Assembly: GCF_964355755.1 (NCBI RefSeq)
Contig: NC_092678.1
Span: forward strand, 8,714,922-8,778,921
DNA: 64,000 nt
Source: Antedon mediterranea
Lineage: Eukaryota > Echinodermata > Crinoidea > Comatulida > Antedonidae
Direction: 5' to 3'
The position numbers and the translations under genes are program-made. Shown here piece after piece: positions 49,101 to 61,100 of this stretch (its first letter is position 1; every line of letters begins with the position of its first letter). Under the pieces are notes generated by a model that worked only from the letters and a program-made list of their open reading frames with translations, was not told where the DNA came from and did no database searches.

Positions 49101-52100
49101 AAATATTAAACCATTATTATGCTGTAAAAATGTATTAATATTAAGGCCTAGCCTAGGCTGTGACTGTCACTCAGTCCCACCAGCTAGCCTAAAAATGCAC
49201 CAGGAAAGCAATAATTATTATTATAAACACATGCCATTAATTATTTGGTAACAGTTATAATTATTACATTTAGGATTAGGGTAATTAAAGGTTTAACTAT
49301 TACGAATTTTCTATGTTTCGGCCTAGCTTCATTCTAGGCCCACATTACTGTCACGGTCATCGCGCGCGTCAACGCACTTTCTAAGCCTATCGCCAAACCG
49401 TTTTCTCGCCGATAACAATAACAATGTATAAAAGGGTTGCAAAATATGCGAGTTTTACTAAAAACTGAACCAGGCTATATTAACAAAACTAGTATTATTT
49501 TGTTTATATAATAATGATGGACTATATTCTAGTTCGTTCTTTTTCTAAAAAATTGAATTATATCCAAAAAAAAAGTAAAGAATACAATGATATTTTCTAC
49601 TTACGATTGTTTACTATTTCATTACACAGTTTATCTCAACTTCCTGGTTTATGTGCGGGAGAGTATTTCAGTAAAATGGACAATATCGTCGTTTATTTAT
49701 TAATTTATAGTACAGAAACAATAAAATATTTATTTTTTAATTGAACATACACTTTTTTTAATCGTTTAGTTTTGTATAAAATGTTTTTACTACATAAAAA
49801 CTCACGATAGCGAAATTTAATTTGGCGTTCGCGAAATAATGGTTTGTAAACAAAAATTATATGTCCGCGCGACTCGGGGGAGCCTCGTCTGCTAACACTG
49901 AGGGCGCTTGACTTTTTCTGATATCTTAACACTAGTTGAAACAGCTGTGTTCAGCGTTAAAAAACTGGCGATTTCAAATGTACGTACCGCAGGACAATAA
50001 TACATGTCGTTTACAGGAACGAATAAATAGACACTGTGATTTATGTACTCAACTAAAATTAGCACCCTGGGAATTACTTCCGAAAGAGAAACTTGTCACA
50101 AAATGAGACCAATTGTTTAAGTTAAATTTAAACAAACTTAATTTGTGTTTTGTATGTAACATTAGGGTTGAGGGATGGGGAAGAGGATGGGTGCAAAAAC
50201 AAAATTTTTTTAAATATATTCTTTTTCCATTTAGTAACGAAATAATTGAACTTATTCAACCTTATGTTCCTAAGCGGTCTCTGAGATCTAGATCTGAGTC
50301 TCTTCTTGCCCATATATTTCATCCTTCCACGTTTTATGGAAATCGTTCATTTTCTTCGGCATCCGTTTCTCTATGGAATGCGTTGCCTATTGAAATCCGT
50401 CAGGCTATTTCCACCAGTGTCTTCAAATCTCTCCTCAAAACCCACCTTTTTAATTTGTAATTTTCTAAATTGTTCTGTCTTTGTAAAGCGCATTGAGGCT
50501 TTCAGCATAATGCGCTATATCAAGTACCAGTTATTATTATTATTATTGTTTTCATGTTTTACAAATAATATACCACTAAACACAGTAAAACATTGCGATG
50601 TAATACTTTGTTGAAACTATCACCGTCCTAGTCGATTGAAATAGTACAGTACATGTAACGATACATCACTACCACGTGTATATGTTTGTATAATGTAAAA
50701 CAATTTGTGAAAACCACCTCTATTCGGGGAAAATCATAAATTCGATTTAATCGTCAATAAATATTAAATTATCTTTATTATAACTCAACTTAATTAGTAG
50801 GCCTATATGGTTTTCAATTTAGAGCCAATTCATACTTAAGTTGGTTCCTACCCTACCCACCAAAGTTGTTCTACGTTTAAGGCATGTGATGTACCGTAGG
50901 CCTATCCTCTACTGGTTTTACAACGCTACTATTACTAATGCCAGTGAGGGAAGGGTGATGATGTGGGTGGTTTAACTGCAATAATAAAGATTTGTACATA
51001 ATATACGGCGAGTGAAAACGCTAGCTCATTATCCGTTTAAAAAAAAATTATATCCAACCTCTGCAGCACAGATTGAAAAAAAAAATGGATCAAATTCCTG
51101 TTATGACTATACAGTACTTGCCTTTACGACGCCTGAGGGAATAGACACTTGTAGAACAGAGATTGGAATGTTCCATTCATCGCAAATCAATACATTTGTA
51201 TAAACATATATTAAATCTATAAAAATAGTATTTTTTAAAGAAAATCGGCCTGTCTTCAACATTATGATGCTGTACTCTAGCTGTTCAACCGGTTTTCAGC
51301 TATTAAAAACAATTATTGTAGGAGGAGATAGGAAAATGCGAAGCCTCCTCTCATTTTTATGGCGGGTATTTTTCAAGATGGACATCCATTAGACAGTGTA
51401 TACCACGATCGGAAAACACCCCTATTTGGGGCAAATCGTTGAACCTAAATTCGTTTTAATCGTCGATAACTAATTATCTAACTTAATTTAATTAGTAAAC
51501 AGGGTTACATCAGGTGGTTAAAATCAGTACCGAAAGTACGAACCAACTTTATATACCATCGAGAAAAAATTCTAGATGTAAGGCGCGATTTACCGCATTT
51601 TGCCCTTACGTAAATTTATATATACTGTAGATTCCTTGAGGCTCAACTATATAACCACCATTTTTTGATATGATAGACACGGTTGAATGCTTTTGGATTC
51701 TGGCTATTTGATTGGTGGACGTGAATCACCCACAGCGAAATCTTCCTACAGGGTTTGGTAGGTTTGGCCAGTATGCGTCCCGGATATTGTGTGAAAATAC
51801 GTACAATGTGATAGTGGGCAATGCCACGTAGCGGGCTGCGGGCTCTAGACTCACGTGTGGTGGATAGCTATGGGATCATCGGCCGGCGGAGAGAGTCGGT
51901 TTTCATTTTTAAGAGTTTTTATTTTTGGCCTAGGCCCACTGTAAACACTTTTGCCTATACAAAGGAGCATACACTAGGCTATGTAAATTATTATTATTAT
52001 TATTATTTATCAGGAAAAAAAATTTCATTTAAAATGTTTTTGATTGACATTATTTTATAATAGTTTAACTAAGCTTAAGCATGGCAGTTGAGAATTATTG

Positions 52101-55100
52101 TTATTAATTAGGCCCTAAAATACAGTAGTATGATTTATTAAATCAGTTTAACTTAGGCTAGCCTGCTCTGAACAAATAGGTAGCTTTTAGAGGCCCCAGT
52201 TCAGGCTTGCCATACACTCAAATGCTGTATATATAAAATTAATTATGTATATAGCGCCCTCTGTCGCATTTTACGTATTTCACACGCAACACGCACGGAG
52301 CGGACGCTGCCATTGAAAAAATATTGCGCATTAATTATATTATTGCGCAATATCGGGGACGCCTGCTGGCCATAAAAAGGTACTCATACTGGCCACACCT
52401 ACCCAACCCGTATCGAATCTTCTCTCTGTGTAACTACCGTAAAGTCACATGGTCTCTCTGTACTGATCGTTACTACACGAATTTTGAGCAATGCATTTGT
52501 CCGAATTACTATTAAATAAACAACTTTATATATTTTATAAACATTTAATAGCATATTTTATTGATATTTGCAACGTTAATATATAAAATAAATTACTAAA
52601 GACTAATGGCTGTTCATACAGTTTTTTTGACTGAGGGTGCGATTATTTTCGGCGATGTTCAGACCTTATATTTTCGTAATTATTTTTCTATTGTAATATT
52701 GATACAAAATACACTAACAGATTGTTGAATTTACTTGAAAAATAACAAATTTTAATTTTTTATGGTTATTCTTAATAAGAGAAATAATTTCGATAAATCT
52801 CTCTTTTTTCTTAGATTTCTCAAAAACACAGACTTCCATAGATTTTAATAGTGTTAAGTGTTATTTTGAAAATATCTAAACATTAATGGACGTGTATTTT
52901 ATATCATTGGGTAGATAATTAAAGTAGCTATAATATGGTATCAAACACAATATCAGTCTTTAATTGTTACCGTTAAATGATTATTACCAATTTAACAATT
53001 TTGAATTACCAACATAATTGACCTCAAGTGACCACTAAACTGATCTTGGTAGATTAAAAAAACTAAATACTCTAGTAACTACAGAATCAGAAAGAAAACA
53101 ATAAAAAATCTATTGCAATTTGTTTTTAGTCTATCCACAGAAAAGTTTATATAGTTATACAAATATGAACATTTTCCGAAAAATTAACGTCAAAATTAAC
53201 AATTTATTTTCAATACAAGTTGGGAGCAATGGATAGAATATTTTATGGGCTTTCATTTAATTTATTCTTCGAAACATTTAAATTATTTAACATTATATGA
53301 ATAAACACAAAAATTACACTACAAATATTCATTTTTTTATAAAAATAATCAAATCATGCACATTTTCAAAAAACAATTAGCTTGAAAATAAAACATTTTA
53401 ATACAGGTTTGGTATCAGTATATTGCGTAAGTTTTATTTGATACCATACATGCTATGTATTGAAATCTTAAAGATGAATTTAACCAGAAAATGTATTTTT
53501 TGACATTTAGATTCAAAGTTCAGTGACAAGTGGTGGCAAGATATAAGAACAACGCAATTTTAATCTTTGACCCCGATTTCGGGTCAAATTATCCTTCTCT
53601 ATAACAGTGGTGATATTCTCTCCTAAATTAAATGCATATAAATATTACTCAGATCCTAGACTAATATGAGCACAGTCGGCTAAACTAGTGACAGTCACTT
53701 TGTTGTGCGTCGACTTATTTGGTTTCCTTTGGTTCCCATTGCTCCCGTGTGTTTCAACTGGTGGGTTTGGATATACGTTAAGCCAATTGTCTCATGGTTC
53801 AGGTGAACGTTAAAGAACGCAGTATTCGAAAGAGTACCGATAGTGGATTAATGATAATACTAATTAAAAGAAAAGAAAAGATAATAAATTTAAAAATAAT
53901 TAAATAAAAAAAATAATAATTAATTATTTAAAGATAATTTTCTTTCTAAAAATATGTAGACTCCATTTTCTTCCAAGCTTAACTCTTTCTCATTTTACAA
54001 ATTTGGTTTCTTAGTCCAAGAAAACCCATATTGGTACGTTGATTTAGGCCTTGTGTACAGTGTTTACTATGTTGTTATACATCAAGAAGCTGGATTTGAA
54101 GGTATTTTTGTGTTTTAATAGTGTAACAACTTAATGTAAATGTAAAATGGTGTATACGCCTACAATACAGGGAAGCTTTTATAGACCGGGCGCGATTTTT
54201 TTTTTCGTACATAAGTTGGGGACCCCCTCATGAAACGTCACAAAATAAACATGAATAATTCATCAGTTAAATTTTCTTGTTCCGTGTGCACCCAAGCGTA
54301 TAGCAACAAGAAGTGATTACACAAGTGCGGTACGATTCTAGGCCTCCTATCTCCGCTGTTGTTGCGGCGTGCGATTTCATAGAAGAATAGCGGCGTTTTG
54401 TATGGATTGTCGAAATAATTAGCCTTTAGTTTATGGTGCTTTTAATACAATTTATTACTAAAGAATTACGTGTTAAAATTATAGTTTCTATTAATACTAT
54501 TAGGCCTAATTATTAGTCTCTAAACCCATGTCTATTCTAGTAGTAGCTGTGTGGGTGTGTGACGTGTGTGTGTTAGGTATGACCCAAGATAGTTACACTA
54601 TCTTTGGTATGACACAATCCGAGTAATAAGTCAGCAAAATTAAACAATAAACATTACACAAAAATACATTTTTTATTCTCGTGGGTCAAATCTTCCCGTC
54701 TCATGTGTACGCGCATTTTTAAAGTTCCTTTGAGTACATGCATATTGTTTGATAATAAAATAGCAGAATTAAAAAAATACAGTACTCAAATTATACACAT
54801 TCTTTATTCTTGTGGGTCTAAGCTTTCTTTGGGCAATGTCCAATGAATTACTACTTAGTTTAATGTCTTGCCTAGCTGTCGATTAGCCTCGACTCGACAC
54901 ATTTTGTGTGAAGAAGAGTGCGCGAAGGCAATCACGTGAATTGACTTACAATCCTAGGCCTAAGTATCGTATCGCAGTTGTGTAATCACTTCTTGTTGCT
55001 ATACGCTTGGGTGCACACGGAACAACAAATTTAACTGATGAATTATTCATGTTTATTTTGTGACGTTTCATGAGGGGTCCCCAACTTATGTACGAAAAAA

Positions 55101-58100
55101 AAAATCGCAGACCGGGCACCCAGAGAATTTATTCATGTGAAAAGCCATAAAAGGTTTGATGGACTGATTACGGTATGTAGATATATGGCTAAGATTCAAT
55201 AATCAATATTGCTGCCGGGTCCTATCCTGTAAATTTTCTCTGGGGACACCAAATAGGAGGGGTAAAAAATGGATTTAATCATGTCAAAAGCCACACGGAT
55301 AAAAGTTGTATATGTAATAGTCCCTCAGCTGTACGCACGCGCACCAGAAATCAAGTCGATACACCCTCATCTTTCAGTATTTTATTCACGAAGCTGGATC
55401 GTTTGGGACAACTTTTATCACAGATTACGTCCTCTGAAGTTGTCATTTTTTGTGTTGAGTCATAAACAGAATTGAATGAGTTGAATAAAAATACCATACC
55501 AAAAACAACAAAGATTTTCAAGAGAAATAATAGAAATATTATAATTAGGACAAGTGTGAGTAAGGAATCTAATAAATTTGTTCTAAACATTAGAAGTACG
55601 CCAAAAAATTGAATTATAAATGACTGAACAGTTTGTTCAAATCTTTACAATGATCTTTACTATGATATAAGTTGACAGGCAGAAATTATTTAAACTTATC
55701 TATCAGTGTTACATTGTCATTGGCTTAGATGGACGTACAATTTTTTTTTAAATAAGCCGAATATATTATATATGTCGACTTGTAGGATACATGTGTTTGT
55801 AAACATGATACTCACATAATTATCACATAACATACAATATCTATTTAGCAAAATGATTTTGAAAATTTATATTCGTTTTGGGACTTATTTTGTTATTATT
55901 TATTTATTATTTATTACTCTGATTATATTCTGGTCATTTCTATTAATATTCCTCAATAATTTTATTTATTTTAGAATCTCTTCTTGGTGCTACGATCCAT
56001 GCTTCTACATCAACCAGTTCCCTCTTTGATGATGATAACATATGTGAATCTATTACTTCTTTAACCCAACTCTCGACTATTATACACTGCATTACTACAC
56101 TGATTAGTGGTCAATATGTATCTATATCTAAAATGGGAAATGCCGATTTAATTGTGTGTAACGTGCAAGTATACGTAGGTAAATCTTATTCAGATACATA
56201 TGCCCTACTTTAAATTATTGGATAGATCCTATATTTCGAATTGTGGGACCTTTTTTTTTCTTTGAAAATATTGCATTAAAAAAATAAAACATTGAATTCA
56301 TTTTAATAATTTGGTTTGGTTATCTTCTAGAGACTAATACATTTAGATTTGAATCAATTCATTAAATGCTGAACGTGGTTATCATGTCTGAAACATTATT
56401 CTACTACATCAACTGATTATATTTTACATAACAGAATAGCTGTAAAAGGGCGATCGAGACTAGAATCAGTTAAGCTTTCTAATAACCTACAGTACATTAA
56501 CTACTTTGTGGTTTGTTATTAGGACCTATTGCGAATAACAAATACTGATCTAGAAAAAGAAAATCTCTATTAGGATTCACAATTGAATTAATAAAGCAGA
56601 ATTCTTGCATAAAAAGCACTATATAACTGGTCTGGACACCCATTGGAATCCACAATTGGTTTATTGCTTACATTAAATACTACACACAGTAAGTTTGTTA
56701 AATAGAGTATATGACTAGTTTTACATGATTAATTTTGTAATTTCAGTTCAGTTTCATTGTATTACTAGATATAACCAGATGTCTTAGTGACCCTTGCCAA
56801 AATGGAGGAACATGTATGGATTTTGTGAATCGATTTGAATGTAACTGTACATCAGGATGGATTGGAGAAACATGTGGCATTGGTTAGTGACTTCCTAACT
56901 TAGTTTAACCTATATATTTCGTCACGCATTTCCCTTTATTATAGACCATAAGCAGTAAATTCTAACGTTTCATCTCGTTCCGATGTCATGGATCTACAAT
57001 TTCTTTACATATTTAGAATAATAATTTTATGAATAACAACATATCAAAAGTTCTCCATAATCGTGTTAGACAATTTTGAGAAATTACTGTTATATTGTGG
57101 TACTTTATTTTAATATACACCACGTGAGTGATTTGGTCGGGCCGAACGTTACACGTTCAAATTATCCGCAACGTCTTAAAAACTGTACCACGTGATCGTA
57201 TTTCACCAATCATGCTCTGGTTACAGATGAGAGAATCCCCAAAACTCACACACGGCAACGTCACACGTGGACAAAAAAAAATATTTCAATCAATGGATGG
57301 AGTAACTAGACTTGGAGGAAAATTTGTTTGATTTCCCCACCGAACAAATGCAACTGACTGTAAACGATTATTGATGCAACTTATGATCATCATATTGTAT
57401 TGAAATACAAAAAAACAAACAAACAAACGTTTTACCGTAAGAGCTTATGTCATGTTGTTTAATGACATTATACGTTTTACTACTACAAGTCCAGTAATAA
57501 TGGAATATTGGTTTGGCTGTTACTACTTCATAGAAGAACTTTAATTGATTTGTTTTTTACATTTTCTCCCCACTCCTGAGAAAATAGGACAATACACGTT
57601 TTTAGAACCTAAAGAATAATTATATCCACTAGATGGCACGCTCGCTTCGCTCGCGTACCATCTAGGGGTGCTCACAGATGGTTCTCGAATACAGTAGAAT
57701 CCACGGACGGGGACTTTTTTGGGACACTAAACAAAAACGGAAGTGTCCCCCTAATTGGGGTATTCAGAAATAGAGACAACAAAACCAATACTGGATTCCA
57801 TAAAGGACAAATAATTTATGTGGATTAAAGAAATTAGGGAGAAATGGAAATGTATGTACGGGAATTGGGCGGCACGTGGTGGTGGTGATGGAACTGCAGT
57901 AATAAAGTTGATTGTATTTATATATTATAAGAACCAAACTAAATAAATAGACCTAGACATTCTGCGAAATGGAAATCGGAAATTCAAGCTCCTATTCAGT
58001 GAAAAATTAAACTGTAGTCTACCTAAATATTTAGGGCAAATCATCGGTTGTGGTGTTGAACTTCCTGTAAACATTTGTGTGAACCAAACTGGGTCGAATT

Positions 58101-61100
58101 TCTGTCATGAGTACTGATTTGTTGGCCTGTGATTTATGACGCCTAAGGGATCTATCTAGACTTATTTTTTAGAATAATGTACGTACCTGTCAGATACAAT
58201 TGTCTTGTGTCGTATAATAAATAAGTACTGTAATAGTTACTGAAGTTACTATTACAATCTCGTCAATGAAAACACGAAAATGTATATGCACTTACTTATG
58301 AAAACGTATACAGTATTATACTCAGTTATTGAAACAGTAGGTTTAAAAAAGTTTCATTTGTCTGTAAAATGATGTAATCAAGCTGTTTACATGAGTCTTA
58401 ATTTATAAGCACATCAATAATAAAATAGTTTATCTATCCTGTAATTGGCGAGATTATGGTCGCTGTTGAATGAAATAAAGCCAATCGGTATCATATTTGT
58501 ACAGAAACGTTTTCGCGGCCGAAGGGTGTAACCTAAATTCGTTGTATTATCGTCAAGAACTAACTGTAACTAAACTTACATAGAAAGTAGGGTATCATAA
58601 ATTTGGCCTTAGCACTCGGGGGAGTGGCTAAGATGAAGTCCGTGGGACTACTAAATATAAATTGTAATGAACCTCGAGGGACATAAATAGGAATATTTCA
58701 TGTTTCATTATCAATGTATAATAAATGGAAACTGTTTACCGATTCAAATAATAGAAATTGGTTTTTAACATTTTCCGAACCTATTGCAAGTTTATTCTCA
58801 AAGGGCCCATATATTTACCTACCGTATGTGTTAAACCAAGGGCTCATAAATTTACCTACAGTACTTGTGTTAAACCAAACTCTGGCAGACTGAGAGATTG
58901 GGATGTTCCATTCATCGCAAATCAATACATTTGTATAATCGTATATTAAATCTATCAAAATAGTATTTTTTAAAGAAAATCGGCCTGCCTTCAACATTAT
59001 GATGGTGTACTCTAGCAATCTATCAAAATAGTATTTTTTAAAGAAAATCGGCCTGTCTTCAACATTATGATGGTGTACTCTAGCTGTGCAACCGGTTTTC
59101 AGCTATTAAAAACAATTATCGTAGGAGGAGATAGGAAAATGCGAAGCCTCCTCTCTATGTAACATTAGGGTTGAGGGATGGGAAAGCGGATAGGTACAAA
59201 GAGGAACAATTTTTAAATATATTCTTTATCCACTGAGTAACAAAATATTTTGTTCATGTTTTATAGGCCTATAAATAATATACCTCTAAATACAGTAGGC
59301 CTAAAACATTTGCGATTTAATACTTTGTTAAAACTGTCACTGTCATAATCGATTGAAATATTAAAGTACATGTCACGATACACCACTACGACGTTTATAT
59401 TTTTGGTAATTATTAATTAATACAAACGTTGAGAAGGAACTGTCAGTATAAAGTTTATTTGTATATCTAACAGTAGAGCCTATCCACAGTCTCAGTAATA
59501 AAGTTTATTTGTATATATTTTTATATTACATCTAACAGTACGAACATTCACAGTAAGAAATGTTCGATTCAAATGAAAAATAGTTAATAGGTATTTACAG
59601 TATTTTCAAAGTATTGCAAGTTTTTTTTCAAAGGGCCCATATATTTACCTACCGTATGTGTTAAACCAAGGGCTCATAAATTTACCTACAGTACTTGTGT
59701 TAAACCAAACTCTGGCAGACTGAGAGATTGGGATGTTCCATTCATCGCAAATCAATACATTTGTATAATCGTATATTAAATCTATCAAAATAGTATTTTT
59801 TAAAGAAAATCGGCCTGTCTTCAACATTATGATGGTGTACTCTAGCTGTTCAACCGGTTTTCAGCTATTAAAAACAATTATCGTAGAAGGAGATAGAAAA
59901 ATGCGAAGCCTCCTCGCATTTTTTTGGCGGGTATTTTTCAAGATGGACATCCATTAGACAGTGTATTCCACGATCGGAAAACACCCCTATTTGGGGCAAA
60001 TCGTTGAACCTAAATTCGTTTTAATCGTCAATAACTAATTATCTAACTCAATTTAATTAGTAAACAGGGTTACATCAGGCGGTTAAAATCAGTACCGAAA
60101 GTACGAACCAACTTTACATACCATCGAGTGAAAATTCTAGAAGTAAGGCGCGATTTACCGAATTTTGCCCTTACGTAAATTTATATATAGATGATGTTTT
60201 TATGACTTAAACATTTCTACTTATTTCATTTTATTCCAATTCGTATTCTACAGCAAAGAACCTCCTAATTTTACTTTAGATTAAAAAAAAACTACACTGT
60301 TAATCAAATGATTACATTAGACGATTTGAAATCAATCTCTCTCTCCCCCGTTTGACAGGTTCATACATTTCAAAACATAGCTAACTGCGCCAATTGAGGA
60401 CATCATTTTTCATAGTTTGTCCTAGAAGTTTTTTAAACTTAAAATAAATATCGCTACGCTTATTACAAAATAGACAACAAATATTAGGTACATACGTCGA
60501 TATTTTAATAATTTCACGTTGAATATTGTTAAAGTTGTAATGTGGTACAACGCCCTCGTAGTCCCCTCTTCACACATAATTTGATTTTACAATACAATTG
60601 GCACCAATAGAAGCAGCTTGTTAATGTGGTTACAAATCGTAGTTGTTCAAAGCTGTAGTTGTCCTATGGGCCAGTTGTAATTTTCCTAGTGGGTACCTAG
60701 GGTAGTTTTCGTAGGGGGTAATTGTCCTAGGGAGAAATTGTCCTAGAGGGTAATTGTCCTAGAGGGTAGTTGTCCTAGGGGTAGTTGTCCTAGGGGTAGT
60801 TGTCCTAGGGGGTAGTTGTCCTATAGGATAGTTGTCCTAGGGGGTAGTTGTCCTAGGGATAATTGTCCTAGGGGGTAGTTGTCCTAAGAGGGTAGTTGTC
60901 CGAAGGGTAGTTGTCCTAGGAGGGTGATTGTCCAGGGGGTTATTTTCCGGGTGCTAGTTGTCCGGGTGCTAGTTGTCCAGGGGGTAGTTGTCCTAGACCC
61001 GTCAAACAGGTATGTTACCATCTCTTAAGTAAACCACAGTACAATGAACAGTGGTGATGTTCCACGAAGTAGTAGCACTGAATCTTTGGGAGAAATACAC

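Larger units (their letters stand above)
46168..49949. mobile_element. 3.8 kb TIR element inserted in a Helitron-like copy, carrying a gene
   Basis: The ends are CACAGCTGTT and AACAGCTGTG, with TTCA on both outer sides (46164-46167 and 49950-49953). Intact Helitron copy A has a single TTTCAGCG at this point. Just inside both ends are related GCGCCC-type words. The element holds an antisense spliced gene (47780-48898) and a 468 bp tandem duplication. No known transposase is recognised. Confidence 0.6.
46091..51626 (-). mobile_element. Helitron-like element, copy D, split by two nested insertions
   Basis: The 3' hairpin CTAGATGGTACGC is at 46091 (preceded by A on +). The body resumes at 49954 (AAACTGGCGATTTCAAATG) and runs to 51626, where the 5' end is slightly degraded (TATATATACTG in place of TATATATAGA). 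It is interrupted by 46168-49949 and by a LINE fragment at 50242-50548. The order of body segments matches copy A. Confidence 0.65.

Noticed and set aside
48886-49251. 121-codon + strand frame in the TIR element
   Set aside because: Low-complexity composition, no recognisable motif, and it overlaps the first supported minus-strand exon.
57128-57331. 67-codon frame with an R/K-rich sequence
   Set aside because: No splice context or homology I recognise; it lies in an intron of the second HYR/FTP/EGF gene.
58815-59827. Two nearly identical minus-strand frames (58815-59018 and 59645-59827)
   Set aside because: They arise from the duplicated segment within Helitron-like copy E and have no coding signature.
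60659-60997. CRISPR-like repeat array
   Set aside because: Units are head-to-tail with no unique spacers, and the genome is eukaryotic; it is a minisatellite.
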